The position numbers and the translations under genes are program-made. Shown here piece by piece: positions 1 through 9,219 of a stretch of DNA of 64,000 bases. The DNA comes from Lithacetigena sp037446255 [NCBI: Coprothermobacterota bacterium] (GTDB taxonomy: Bacteria > Coprothermobacterota > HKB111): positions 62,001-126,000 of the forward strand of contig JBBIIY010000002.1 in the NCBI GenBank assembly GCA_037446255.1. The letters run 5' to 3'. The notes below the pieces were generated by a model that saw only the letters and a program-made list of their open reading frames with translations, was not told where the DNA came from and did no database searches. Within the stretch, counting starts at the first letter, position 1. Each line of letters starts with the position of its first letter.

Positions 1-81
1 GTTAACGTATCTTCATTTATGAAAAGGTTGAATCAACATAAATATTTTATTAGCTATAAAACAAATTGTATCAAGGTAGGA

Positions 82-87
82 TATAAT
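82..87 (+). promoter_or_regulatory. possible -10 box upstream of the PEPCK gene
   Basis: TATAAT lies about 47 bases before the PEPCK-family start codon. No convincing -35 hexamer sits at 16-18 bases. The rest of positions 1-133 is AT-rich with a TTTAATAATA repeat and shows no other feature. The gene has a normal Shine-Dalgarno (AAAGGAG at about 117-123). Confidence 0.35.
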
Positions 88-133
88 TATTTAATAATAT
101 TTAATAATATAAATTAAAGGAGTTTTTAATTAT

Positions 134-1906
134 ATGTTTAGCCTGGACAACATAAGCATAGATAATTTTTTAAAATTATTTGAAAATATCGTTAAAATTA
201 AAAAAGAAGCAGGAATTATACCTATACAGGATAATCCTTCAGACCTTTTAACCCGAGCAAAATCATATGGAACAGCTTTCAAAAATGGAAGCTATGGTTG
301 GAGTTCCAACATATGGCATAGGTCAGCTGCTGGAAGCGTGATAATTGAAGATGAGCAATCATTAACCAACGAGCATAAAAAATTAATGCTTAGAGTCTTA
401 GAGCATATACTTGCGAGACCTATGATTGCTGTAGATGCCATAGTGGGATCTCCTGGAACTCCGTCAGCCCTACATTGCCGACTCTTTTGCGACCCCCAGT
501 TCCCTGATATTGCTCATCGTTGGAAAAGCTTGAACTTCCCTGCTCCTCAGGATACTAAACCTGATGCTACCCTGTTTTGTATTCCTCATTACCTGGATAA
601 CCCCAATATCCCTGGTACAGGAGAAATGCTCAAAGTTTTACGATTTCCCAACCACAACTATACTATTGTAACGGTTAGTTCCTATCAGGGAGAATGTAAA
701 AAAGGATTTTTGACCCATTGGGTAAATCATGTTTACCAGCAAGGAGGAACTGGAGAACACGCTTCCCTTAAAGAGTTCACTATTAAAAAAATTGATGGTA
801 CATATAAAAGAATAGTTATGAGTGTTTGGGGTCTTACCGGCAGCGGAAAATCTACCCATGGATTGTATGTATTTGATGAAAACAACATTAATTCTTATAT
901 TGACAACTATGGAGTTAACCCCCTGGATTTTGTTTCTGACCAGGTGTTGAAAAATGATGATATCGTTGCCGTCTTTAGTGATAGAGTTTATTGTTCAGAA
1001 TCTGGAAGCTGGACAAAAACTGAAGATGTTGATGATAGGCAATCTGGGATTTTTAAAGCTGCTATGTCTTCAGAAGCATTGCACGAAAATACCGAGTGGG
1101 ACAATCAGGGAAATGTTAGTTTTGCTGGTAAAATCCTTCAGTATCATAGTAAACCCAACCAGAACGCGAGAACTGTGTTAAAACTAAGCGATACTGGATA
1201 TTATGACAACATTCCCCACTCTAGCGAACCCCTTAACATGGCTATTTTGATTAGTCCGGGTTACAATTCCGATTATGCCTGGCTTAAAATAAATGATATG
1301 TCATTTGCAGCAAAAGTGTTAGCTGATGGTCGCACTACTGGCCATCCTGCTCAAAGCTTAAAGGGTGTTGGTGAGGAAAAATATGAAAGTCGTTATTGTC
1401 TTCCCTTCACAATGGGTACAAGTAATTCCTCTCATCTGAATAGATTCTATAATTTTCTATTAGAGAGGGTTGATACCAACAATCCGATTGAAGTATATCA
1501 AATAAACACTACCGGTAGAGTTGGAACTAAATTCAATTGGGTGACAATTACCCTCGGAAATGATAATCTGGAAGTTCCTAAAACAGTTTTTGAAGAAATA
1601 CATGGCAAAGTAAAACCTGTTGGCGGTACAGGTCCCAGTATTGAGGAAACTGAGCTTTTCCTGCTTCAAGCTGCAAGAGGCGCTGTCAAATATGAACCAC
1701 ACCCTATCTGGGGTAATAAAGTTTTAGTACCAATAGAAGTTCCAGGCATATCTTTAGAAAGATTAAATGAACTTAATCCATTCAGTTACCATTCGCTGGA
1801 AGTAATGGAAAAAATGTTGAAAGCACAAATTATAATGAGTAAATACTATTTATCTATTCAATGTCCTGGTCTTGACCCTGTTATTGAAACAGCTATGGAT
1901 TTTTAG
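134..1906 (+). CDS. divergent ATP-type phosphoenolpyruvate carboxykinase family protein
   Basis: A 590-residue protein of the PEPCK (ATP) fold. Family PEPCKs interconvert oxaloacetate + ATP and phosphoenolpyruvate + CO2 + ADP in the cytosol. Visible landmarks, in family order, are a YQGECKKG segment at about 184-191 (matching YAGExKKG), a GEHAS histidine near 209 (matching HCSAN), a P-loop GLTGSGKST at about 233-241 (matching GLSGTGKTT), and late NTTGRVGTKFN (matching NTGWxGGxxGxGxR). The usual DDEH kinase-2 metal site is not recognisable, and the protein is longer than the usual 520-540 residues. It is therefore a distant member whose substrate I cannot confirm. ATG start with AAAGGAG upstream; apparently monocistronic or followed by the exporter gene. 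Confidence 0.65.
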   Translation: MFSLDNISIDNFLKLFENIVKIKKEAGIIPIQDNPSDLLTRAKSYGTAFKNGSYGWSSNIWHRSAAGSVIIEDEQSLTNEHKKLMLRVLEHILARPMIAVDAIVGSPGTPSALHCRLFCDPQFPDIAHRWKSLNFPAPQDTKPDATLFCIPHYLDNPNIPGTGEMLKVLRFPNHNYTIVTVSSYQGECKKGFLTHWVNHVYQQGGTGEHASLKEFTIKKIDGTYKRIVMSVWGLTGSGKSTHGLYVFDENNINSYIDNYGVNPLDFVSDQVLKNDDIVAVFSDRVYCSESGSWTKTEDVDDRQSGIFKAAMSSEALHENTEWDNQGNVSFAGKILQYHSKPNQNARTVLKLSDTGYYDNIPHSSEPLNMAILISPGYNSDYAWLKINDMSFAAKVLADGRTTGHPAQSLKGVGEEKYESRYCLPFTMGTSNSSHLNRFYNFLLERVDTNNPIEVYQINTTGRVGTKFNWVTITLGNDNLEVPKTVFEEIHGKVKPVGGTGPSIEETELFLLQAARGAVKYEPHPIWGNKVLVPIEVPGISLERLNELNPFSYHSLEVMEKMLKAQIIMSKYYLSIQCPGLDPVIETAMDF

Positions 1907-1949
1907 AGAGTAAACCAAGTTTTGATTAGTTATTTCAAAGTGGATCTAT

Positions 1950-2873
1950 TTGTTAGACTATCCTCCTAATAAATTATTTTCTTCAAATTTAAATAAAACG
2001 GGTTTATTTCACCTTTTTGTTATTTATCTTGTTTGGAGTACAACCTATCTGGCAATTAGAATTGCAGTAAGAGAGGGCGGTGGTTTTCCTCCTTTTACCT
2101 TCGGGGCTATGCGAGTTCTTGCTGCGGGAACTATTCTATTTTTTTGGAGCTGGATAAAGGGAAAAAAATTAAGTATATCCATACACGATTTTATAACACT
2201 CTCAATATCGGGTTTACTGCTCTGGGTTAGTGGTAATGGTATGGTTTTATGGGCTGAACAAAGAGCTCACTCAGGTTATGCAGCTTTAATAATCGGGTCA
2301 ACACCTATTTGGGTAGCCATTATGGAATCTTTTATTAATAAGAAACTTCCTAAGGTAATATTAATCTTATTAATTATTTTGGGTTTCGGAGGTATTATCA
2401 TATTATCATTTCCCTCCTTTGTATCTGGAGATAAACTTGACTACTATTCAATCATCGCCCTATTAATAGGTTCTATCAGCTGGGGTTTAGGTTCTGTATT
2501 TCAGAAATACCGACAGGTTAAAACCGATCCAATTATTAGTTCTGCCTATCAACACTTATTTGGTGGTATAGGTTTCTCTTTTTTGATATTTATTTTAAGA
2601 GAGCCGATTCCTACTCCCACTACCGAAGCCTGGATTGCCTGGTTTTATCTGGTTACCATTGGTTCAATTTTGGCTTTTACTTCCTTTATCTTAGCTCTAA
2701 AACTGCTTCCCATCAGCCTAGTTATGACTTATGCTTATGTTAACCCTGTTTTAGCTCTGACTCTCGGTTGGTTAATTTTAAAAGAACCTATCACTCTTTT
2801 TACTTTAATTGGAGCTTTTCTTATCATTCTTTCGGTAATAGGAATATATAGATATCAATACAAAACCAGTTAA
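1950..2873 (+). CDS. EamA/DMT-family membrane transporter
   Basis: A 307-residue integral membrane protein with about ten hydrophobic helices and two EamA repeats (roughly residues 17-150 and 165-300). The first repeat has the family pattern VWSTTYLAIR and the second starts near SISWGLGSVFQKY. EamA proteins of the drug/metabolite transporter superfamily usually export amino acids, metabolites or drugs, and the substrate cannot be told from sequence. The start is TTG with only a weak upstream purine run. No ATG occurs before the first helix, so TTG is kept. It follows the PEPCK gene by 43 bases in the same direction, with no terminator visible between them. Confidence 0.85.
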   Translation: MLDYPPNKLFSSNLNKTGLFHLFVIYLVWSTTYLAIRIAVREGGGFPPFTFGAMRVLAAGTILFFWSWIKGKKLSISIHDFITLSISGLLLWVSGNGMVLWAEQRAHSGYAALIIGSTPIWVAIMESFINKKLPKVILILLIILGFGGIIILSFPSFVSGDKLDYYSIIALLIGSISWGLGSVFQKYRQVKTDPIISSAYQHLFGGIGFSFLIFILREPIPTPTTEAWIAWFYLVTIGSILAFTSFILALKLLPISLVMTYAYVNPVLALTLGWLILKEPITLFTLIGAFLIILSVIGIYRYQYKTS

Positions 2874-2889
2874 TAATTTATCAATAATA

Positions 2890-2918
2890 TTGACTTACTT
2901 TTAAAATGATGATAAAAT
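2890..2918 (+). promoter_or_regulatory. strong sigma-70 promoter of the infC operon
   Basis: TTGACT (2890-2895), a 17-base spacer and TAAAAT (2913-2918). Predicted transcription start is near 2925, giving an untranslated leader of about 125 bases before infC. Confidence 0.8.
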
Positions 2919-2924
2919 CATATC

Positions 2925-3050
2925 CACAAGGGAAAGTAGAGGCTTAAAATAAAACTGCTAACAGCTTCTCACCCCGAAGTATCTAACTGAAAGGGTAGCG
3001 AAAGCAGTATCTATGCTTTTATTTCCCATTAATAATTGGAGGTGAGGTAC
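2925..3050 (+). promoter_or_regulatory. structured 5' leader of infC-rpmI-rplT (possible L20 autoregulatory leader)
   Basis: The leader begins with GGGAAA and ends with TTTCCC, which can pair to close the whole element. Inside it AAAGCA and TGCTTT form a small hairpin just before the infC ribosome site. Leaders bound by ribosomal protein L20 are known at this operon in Firmicutes. I see a compatible position and foldability but have not matched a covariance model. Confidence 0.4.
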
Positions 3051-3572
3051 ATCTCAAAAGGCATAGGTTTAAATGAAAGTATTAAAGCACCAGTAGTCAG
3101 AGTGATTGATGAACATGGCCAGCAAGTAGGAATAATTCCCACTCGAGAGGCCATAGAGATAGCCAGGCAAAGAGGTTTAGACCTGGTGGAAGTGTCTCCC
3201 AACAGCGATCCTCCCGTATGTAAAATTCTTGATTATGGACGATATAGATACGAACTCCATAAGAAAGAAAAAGAAGCAAAGAAAAAACAGAAGGTTATTG
3301 AAGTTAAGGAAATTAGATTTAGAAATTTCAACATTAATAACCATGACCTTGAAGTTAAGTTGCGACATATTGAAGGTTTTTTATCAGATGGAGATAAAGT
3401 AAAGGTATCTCTGATGTTAAGAGGAAGAGCTTCAGCGCATTCAGATTTAGGGTTTGCTCTTTTAAATAACATAACCCTCAAATTACAGGATAAGTGTTTA
3501 TTGGAAAGAACCCCTCAATTAGATGGTAAGAGATTAATTATGGTGCTAAGCCCTAAAAGTCAAAGGAGTTAA
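3051..3572 (+). CDS. infC: translation initiation factor IF-3
   Basis: IF-3 binds the 30S subunit, prevents premature 50S joining and rejects wrong start codons. Both domains are present: an N-terminal domain to about residue 75, a lysine-rich linker (KKEKEAKKKQK) and a C-terminal domain with KVSLMLRGRA. The chosen start is ATC at 3051, 8 bases after a strong GGAGG (3038-3042). It yields ISKGIGLNE, the same opening seen in Bacillus IF-3 (MISK...), and a 173-residue protein of normal length. The TTG at 3036 and GTG at 3042 lie inside the Shine-Dalgarno and are unlikely. Rare AUU or AUC starts are known for infC and allow autoregulation. First gene of the operon; rpmI follows after 4 bases. Confidence 0.95.
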   Translation: MSKGIGLNESIKAPVVRVIDEHGQQVGIIPTREAIEIARQRGLDLVEVSPNSDPPVCKILDYGRYRYELHKKEKEAKKKQKVIEVKEIRFRNFNINNHDLEVKLRHIEGFLSDGDKVKVSLMLRGRASAHSDLGFALLNNITLKLQDKCLLERTPQLDGKRLIMVLSPKSQRS

Positions 3573-3576
3573 AATA

Positions 3577-3771
3577 ATGAAAATTAAAACTAAAAAAAGT
3601 GCCTCAAAAAGGTTCAAAGTAACTGGTACAGGTAAATTGCTTAGAAAACGCCAGGGTGGTGCGCACCTTTTAAGGAAAAAATCAAAAGATCAAAAAGCAA
3701 GATTATCCTCCAAAGCTGTGGTGGATGAAACCTACAAGGAGCATATCAAGAAGCTTTTACCTAATATTTAA
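3577..3771 (+). CDS. rpmI: 50S ribosomal protein L35
   Basis: A 64-residue, highly basic protein with the L35 pattern KIKTKKSASKRFKVTGTGK at the start. It is a structural component of the large ribosomal subunit. ATG start with AAGGAG upstream, overlapping the end of infC. The infC-rpmI-rplT order is the classical bacterial arrangement. Confidence 0.97.
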   Translation: MKIKTKKSASKRFKVTGTGKLLRKRQGGAHLLRKKSKDQKARLSSKAVVDETYKEHIKKLLPNI

Positions 3772-3804
3772 AAATTATTCTGTGTTAATACTGGAGGTGT
3801 TAAT

Positions 3805-4167
3805 ATGAGAGTTAAAGGTGGTTTTACTACCCGCCGTCGGCATAAAAAAGTATTGAAATTGGCAAAAGGATATCAACATGGATTACACAAAAGATTCAGG
3901 TTGGCCAAAGAAGCCTTACTTAAAGCGCTTTCTTATTCTTATGTTCATCGGAAAGATAGAAAAGGTGATTTTCGCTCACTCTGGATCACCAGGATAAATG
4001 CTGCTGTGAGAGAATATGGAATATCTTACAGTCAATTCATAGCCGGTCTAAAAAAATGTGAAATAGACATTAATAGAAAATTGTTATCGGATATAGCTTT
4101 AAATGATAAAGAGTCCTTCAATATATTAATTGAAAAATCCAAACAGGCTCTCGGCATTAAGGTTTAA
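3805..4167 (+). CDS. rplT: 50S ribosomal protein L20
   Basis: A 120-residue L20 with typical segments RRRHKKVLKLAKGY near the N-terminus and RKGDFRSLWITRINAA in the middle. L20 binds 23S rRNA early in 50S assembly and, in several bacteria, represses its own operon through the leader RNA. It has a good Shine-Dalgarno (CTGGAGGTG) before ATG. Only three bases separate it from the TTG start of pheS. Confidence 0.97.
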   Translation: MRVKGGFTTRRRHKKVLKLAKGYQHGLHKRFRLAKEALLKALSYSYVHRKDRKGDFRSLWITRINAAVREYGISYSQFIAGLKKCEIDINRKLLSDIALNDKESFNILIEKSKQALGIKV

Positions 4168-4170
4168 GTT

Positions 4171-5193
4171 TTGATTGATATCAAAAAGATAAAAATTCAA
4201 GTTGAACAATCTAACACCCTGGGTGAGTTAGAAGCATTAAGAATTAATCTGCTCGGTCGCCAGGGTGTTTTAAATAGCTATCTTAAAGATATAAAAAACC
4301 TCCCTTTAGATGAAAGGAAAAAACAAGGGGAAGAGCTTAACTGCCTTAAAGAAGAGTTAGAATGTATTATCAATAAGAAAATTGAATCCATTAATTATTC
4401 ATTAATCTTAGAAAAACTTAAAAAAGATTCTATTGACCCTTACCTTCCTCCCTTTCCTATTAATATCGGTAGAATGCATATTTTAAATCGGATAATCAAC
4501 AAGATAATACAGGTACTTGAGCGTTTAGGATACGAGACTGTAGAGGGTCCTGAGGTTGAAACTGAATATTATAACTTTGAAGCCTTAAACATGCCCATAC
4601 ATCACCCAGCAAGAGATATGTGGGACACTTTTTACCTTAACAATGGCAGACTTTTAAGAACTCACACCTCTCCTGTACAAATTAGAACAATGGAATCACA
4701 TAAACCTCCTATCAAAATAATTGCTCCAGGAAGGTGTTTTAGAAAAGATAACCCTGATGCTTCTCACTATCCTATTTTTCATCAAATTGAAGTTTTATAT
4801 ATAGATAAAGGAGTTAGTTTCGCACATTTAAAAGGAACTCTGGAGTATTTTGCCCGTTCTATGTTTGGGAGAGAACAAGAGGTAAAATTTATACTTTCAT
4901 ATTTCCCTTTTGTAGAACCAGGGGCAGAAGTTGCTGTAAAATGCGTTATATGTAAAGGTAGAGGCTGTATTACCTGCAAACAGACCGGTTGGTTGGAAAT
5001 ACTTGGTGCGGGAATGGTTCATCCAGAAGTATTGGAAAGGCAAAATATAGATTCTAAAATATACTCAGGTTTTGCTTTTGGAATGGGATCTGAACGAATA
5101 GCTATGCTTATGTATGGTATTAACCACATCCGTCATTTTTTAGATAACGATTTGAGATTTTTAAATCAATTTAAATTTAGTTTAGAGGATTGA
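4171..5193 (+). CDS. pheS: phenylalanyl-tRNA synthetase alpha subunit
   Basis: A 340-residue class II synthetase subunit that, as an alpha2-beta2 enzyme, charges tRNA-Phe. An N-terminal coiled coil (to about 90) binds tRNA. The catalytic domain shows motif 2 (GRCFRKDNPDASHYPIFHQIE) and motif 3 (GFAFGMGSERIAML). A CVICKGRGCITCK knuckle precedes the ILGAGMVHP segment, as in clostridial PheS. The start is TTG, three bases after rplT, without a strong Shine-Dalgarno of its own, so translational coupling to rplT is likely. pheT follows after one base. The cognate tRNA-Phe lies in this same window at 46878-46953. Confidence 0.96.
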   Translation: MIDIKKIKIQVEQSNTLGELEALRINLLGRQGVLNSYLKDIKNLPLDERKKQGEELNCLKEELECIINKKIESINYSLILEKLKKDSIDPYLPPFPINIGRMHILNRIINKIIQVLERLGYETVEGPEVETEYYNFEALNMPIHHPARDMWDTFYLNNGRLLRTHTSPVQIRTMESHKPPIKIIAPGRCFRKDNPDASHYPIFHQIEVLYIDKGVSFAHLKGTLEYFARSMFGREQEVKFILSYFPFVEPGAEVAVKCVICKGRGCITCKQTGWLEILGAGMVHPEVLERQNIDSKIYSGFAFGMGSERIAMLMYGINHIRHFLDNDLRFLNQFKFSLED

Positions 5194-5194
5194 T

Positions 5195-7582
5195 ATGCGA
5201 TTTTCTATAAACTGGTTAAAAGAGTTCATACCTGACTTTAACTACAATGATAAAACAAAAGAGACCCTTGAACTTTGTGGTTTAGAAATTGAGAATGAAA
5301 TCAAACTTGATCTATCATTTAAAGATGTAGTAATCGGTGAAATTCATAAAATTGCTCCTCACCCTAAAAAGAAAAACCTACTATTAACTTCTGTTAAAAT
5401 TTTAGGTTCAGATACTTCACTAAAACAGATAGTATGTGGAGCTCACAATATAAAGGAAGGTGATAAGGTTCCCGTTGCCTTACCCGGTTCTATTATCAAC
5501 CAAGTAAAATTAGAAGTAAAAGAGATTGCTGGGATAATATCTGAAGGGATGCTTCTTTCTTTAAAAGAACTTGGTTTTCCTGAAGAATATTTTCCTAAGT
5601 CCCACGAGGGAATAGTCATACTCAAAGATGTTTCAGATGAAGATAAAATTGAAAAAATATTATCATTACCTGATGTAATTCTGGAGATAAAAATATTTCC
5701 CAACAGGAGCGACTTATTAAGTATATATGGTATGGCAAGAGAGTTAGCTACAATTTTGGATTTAACTTTATCTAAATCATATCTATGCTTTGAACCTTCA
5801 GAATCTCACGGTCCAGTTAAATTAGAAATTGAAAACTTTAATGACTGCCCTTATTATTCTGCATCAGTAATTGAGGATTTAAAGGTTACAGATTCTCCTT
5901 CAATAATTCAGATTAAACTGCTTAAATCAGGTTCCAGACCAATAAATAATCTTGTTGATATAACTAATTATGTTATGTTAGAACTTGGACAGCCTCTTCA
6001 TGTTTTTGATTATAGAAGTTTACAGGAAGATATTGTACGGGTAAGAAGAGGTAAATTTTCGGGTGAAAATCTTATGTGTCTTGATAATTCAATGAAACTT
6101 CTTGATGATTCTATATTAGTAATTGCTACAGCAAATGAGTCTATTGGGGTTGCTGGTATCATCGGGGGCCTTGATAGTGGAATGCAAAAAAATACCTCTA
6201 AAATGCTATTAGAATCGGCTAATTTTTCTCCAGAAATAATCAGGAGTGGGAGAAGAAAACTGGGTATTTCAACTGATGCTTCTTACAGGTTTGAAAGAGA
6301 CCTTGACCCCTACCTTGCAGAATTAGCAAGAAACAGAGCTCTCGAATTAATTCAAGAATTAGGCTATGGAGTTATAACTGGCACTACCACTTCATTCAAA
6401 AAACTATTACATATAGAAAAGATTATAAACTTTTCAGCTACCGAAGTAAACAACTTTCTGGGTACTGATCTTACTATCTCTGAAATAGAAAGTTCTCTCA
6501 AGAATATAAATTATGAGTTAATAAATGACAATTTTATTGTTAAACCTCCTTCTCATAGAAGAGACCTGGAAATTCCTCAGGACATTTATGAGGAAATTGG
6601 TAGGATTATAGGTTACAACAAAATTCCTGGTATATTACCTCCTATAACTAATATGGCTTTTACTCATAAAATCAATTTAGAAACTAACTTGAGATCTTTA
6701 TTGGTGAATTTAGGATTTACTGAAGTGATAAACACTTCTTTAGTTTCTGAGGATGAAATATCTCTATTTGAGCAACCTTTGAAACTCATTAACCCTCTTA
6801 GTAAGGATATGTCTTTATTCAGGTCTTCTCTACTACCCAAAATCTTAACAACTGCTATTAATAACCTTAAATTTGGGGTTAAAAATTTAACCATTTTTGA
6901 AATTGGTAAGATATATCGCGAAACTGAGAAGAGTTCTTTAGCGTTATTAATTACCGGTGAACTTTTTTCTAATAACTGGTTAAAAACAAATATTAAACAT
7001 GACTTTTACCACCTGAGCGGTGTACTTAATCGTATTTCAGAAGAATTAAATCTCAATCTACAGATATATAATAATGTACCCAGCCAAATAAACATGAAGT
7101 CCTATAATTTTTTTCACCCTTTCTGCAGAGCACTTATTGTAAAAGATGGTAATGAAATTGGATATTTCGGAGAAATAAACCCCTTCCTCATAGCTGAGCT
7201 TAAGCCTCAAGTAGGAAAGATATTTTTAGCAGAATTGTTTTTTGATTTTCCAGTTAAACCAGACAACCATAAATTCACTTCCTTTTATGATCTCTCTCGC
7301 TTTCCTTCTGTGGAACGGCACCTTTCGCTTACTTTTCCACCAGAAGTAAACTTTAGAAATATACGAGAAAAAATTGATTCTATAAAAATAAAGTACCTTG
7401 AAAATATTAATCTTATAGACCTATTCACTAACTTTGATGACGAAAATAAAACCTCTTATACCTTTTCCTTCACTTTTAGAAGCAAAGAAAACAGTTTAAA
7501 TGAGGCTCAGGTAAAAGAAGAGATAGAAAAAATTATTAAAGGTCTTAAAACCATTGGCGGAGAACTCAGAGGAAATATTTGA
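5195..7582 (+). CDS. pheT: phenylalanyl-tRNA synthetase beta subunit
   Basis: A 795-residue beta subunit in the usual order: a tRNA-binding OB domain (DVVIGEIHKIAPHPKKKNLL, about 45-65), B3/B4 editing domain (about 205-390, with the SGSRPINNLVDITNYVMLELGQPLH segment), B5, a catalytic-like core, and a C-terminal ferredoxin-fold anticodon domain (RFPSVERHLSLTF onward). It lends tRNA recognition and mischarging proofreading to PheS. The ATG start has TTTAGAGGATTG upstream. Its stop codon overlaps the TTG of polX by four bases. Confidence 0.96.
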   Translation: MRFSINWLKEFIPDFNYNDKTKETLELCGLEIENEIKLDLSFKDVVIGEIHKIAPHPKKKNLLLTSVKILGSDTSLKQIVCGAHNIKEGDKVPVALPGSIINQVKLEVKEIAGIISEGMLLSLKELGFPEEYFPKSHEGIVILKDVSDEDKIEKILSLPDVILEIKIFPNRSDLLSIYGMARELATILDLTLSKSYLCFEPSESHGPVKLEIENFNDCPYYSASVIEDLKVTDSPSIIQIKLLKSGSRPINNLVDITNYVMLELGQPLHVFDYRSLQEDIVRVRRGKFSGENLMCLDNSMKLLDDSILVIATANESIGVAGIIGGLDSGMQKNTSKMLLESANFSPEIIRSGRRKLGISTDASYRFERDLDPYLAELARNRALELIQELGYGVITGTTTSFKKLLHIEKIINFSATEVNNFLGTDLTISEIESSLKNINYELINDNFIVKPPSHRRDLEIPQDIYEEIGRIIGYNKIPGILPPITNMAFTHKINLETNLRSLLVNLGFTEVINTSLVSEDEISLFEQPLKLINPLSKDMSLFRSSLLPKILTTAINNLKFGVKNLTIFEIGKIYRETEKSSLALLITGELFSNNWLKTNIKHDFYHLSGVLNRISEELNLNLQIYNNVPSQINMKSYNFFHPFCRALIVKDGNEIGYFGEINPFLIAELKPQVGKIFLAELFFDFPVKPDNHKFTSFYDLSRFPSVERHLSLTFPPEVNFRNIREKIDSIKIKYLENINLIDLFTNFDDENKTSYTFSFTFRSKENSLNEAQVKEEIEKIIKGLKTIGGELRGNI

Positions 7583-9219
7583 CAACGGGCTTTGAAGTTT
7601 CCAGAATATTAGAGAAAATAGCCCTATACCTGGAAATGAAGGGAGAAAATCCCTTTAAAATAAGAGCATATCAAAAAGCTGCGGGTGTTATTGATAATGA
7701 TTTTTCACATTACGAAAGCGATGAGCTTCTATATCAAATCAAATCTACTGCAGGTATTGGCGAAAAAATATATCTCTTAATATCCGAAATAATCCAAACA
7801 GGCAAATCTCAATTGCTTGAGAAATTAGAAGAAGAAATAAACCCGGGTGTGTTATCTTTTTTAAAAATCCCCGGGGTTGGTCCTCGAACAGCCTATAATT
7901 TATACAAAAACCTATATTGTTATGACCTAAAAAATCTCAAACACATACTTTTAACCTTTTCTGAACCCCTTCCCGGTATTTCTGAGAATCTCAGGAAAAA
8001 ATTATTATCAGGGATTGAATTTGTGTTGAACAATGAACACTTACTTTTGCCATTAGAAATTGAAAATACTGTTTATAATTACATTCAGAAAATGAATCTG
8101 AATTCTATTAGATATGAAATAACCGGAGATTTTCGTCGGGGAGATTTAATTAGTAAGTCTGCCACGGTTGTAATTAAAGATTCAATTCGTTCTGAGCCTG
8201 AGTACTTAGAGATTGAAAACCCCATACCACTAAAAATTGTATTAACTCCCTCATTTATTCCATCACTTTTTTATCATACAGGTCCAGAAAGTGAATTTAA
8301 AAGATTAAAAGAAAAATTACTAACAAAAGGATTTAATCTTACCCAAAATGATCTCTATTCGGTATCAGGGGATAAAATACCATTAGAATCAGAAGAAGAA
8401 CTATACAACCTGGCAGAAACAAGCTACTACCCACCAGAATTGAGAGATGTGACATGGAGAAATGAGTACCAAAAAGATTTATTAATTGATTTAAACGACA
8501 TTAAGGGGGATTTTCAAACTCATTCTACCTGGAGCGATGGTACTCAGTCTTTACAAGAAATTCACAAAATAGCCTCTGTTCTTGGATACGAGTATATAGC
8601 CATAACTGACCATAGTAAATCATTAAAGATTGCTGGTGGTTTAGATGAAGATGAATATTTAGAGTTGAAAAAAGAAATTGATTCTATAAACTCTAAAAAC
8701 CAGGGAACTTACCTGTTATGGGGTGGTGAAATAGATATACTTAAAGATGGCACGCTTGATATAGAAGAGCATATATTAAAACATATGGATTGGGCGATCG
8801 GAGCAATTCATTCTAACTTTTCACTGGATAAAGATAAAATGACCGAACGAATTGTCAGAGCAATTAGAAACCCCTATATTAAGGGTATTGCTCACCCTAC
8901 AGGAAGAATTTTAAAAGAAAGATTACCTTACCAGCTGGATATTGATTTTATAATTAAAGAAGCTGCTAAACATAACAAATACCTGGAAGTTAACTCACAA
9001 CCTTTTCGCTTAGACCTGGATGTGGACAACATCCGTAAAGTTAAGGCTGTAGAAGGCAAGGTATTCATAGGGACTGATGCTCATAGCCTTGCAGAACTTA
9101 ACTATATTAAATACGGAGTTGCCATTCTTAAAAGGTCCTGTATGCCAAAACATGATATTTTAAACACCTATAATTTAAAAGAACTTAAGGCCATTATCCA
9201 TGAACCAACACACACTTAA
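7579..9219 (+). CDS. polX: PolX-type protein: degenerate family X polymerase fused to an intact PHP nuclease
   Basis: A 546-residue PolX. The N-terminus has the Pol-beta helical domain and helix-hairpin-helix motifs (IPGVGPRTAYNLY near 95). The palm begins at GDFRRGD (about 183-189), but the GDxD that normally follows is replaced by ISKSATVVIKDS. The third aspartate in the VDFR strand is replaced by LKIV, and the palm is shortened. The C-terminal PHP domain (from about 310) keeps its metal ligands in QTHSTWSDG, AITDHS, GGEIDILKDG, AIHSNF, AHPTGR and GTDAH. Family knowledge assigns 3'-5' exonuclease and repair activity to PHP; polymerase activity is probably lost. TTG start overlaps pheT by four bases; mutS2 overlaps its end by 20. 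Confidence 0.88.
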   Translation: MTTGFEVSRILEKIALYLEMKGENPFKIRAYQKAAGVIDNDFSHYESDELLYQIKSTAGIGEKIYLLISEIIQTGKSQLLEKLEEEINPGVLSFLKIPGVGPRTAYNLYKNLYCYDLKNLKHILLTFSEPLPGISENLRKKLLSGIEFVLNNEHLLLPLEIENTVYNYIQKMNLNSIRYEITGDFRRGDLISKSATVVIKDSIRSEPEYLEIENPIPLKIVLTPSFIPSLFYHTGPESEFKRLKEKLLTKGFNLTQNDLYSVSGDKIPLESEEELYNLAETSYYPPELRDVTWRNEYQKDLLIDLNDIKGDFQTHSTWSDGTQSLQEIHKIASVLGYEYIAITDHSKSLKIAGGLDEDEYLELKKEIDSINSKNQGTYLLWGGEIDILKDGTLDIEEHILKHMDWAIGAIHSNFSLDKDKMTERIVRAIRNPYIKGIAHPTGRILKERLPYQLDIDFIIKEAAKHNKYLEVNSQPFRLDLDVDNIRKVKAVEGKVFIGTDAHSLAELNYIKYGVAILKRSCMPKHDILNTYNLKELKAIIHEPTHT

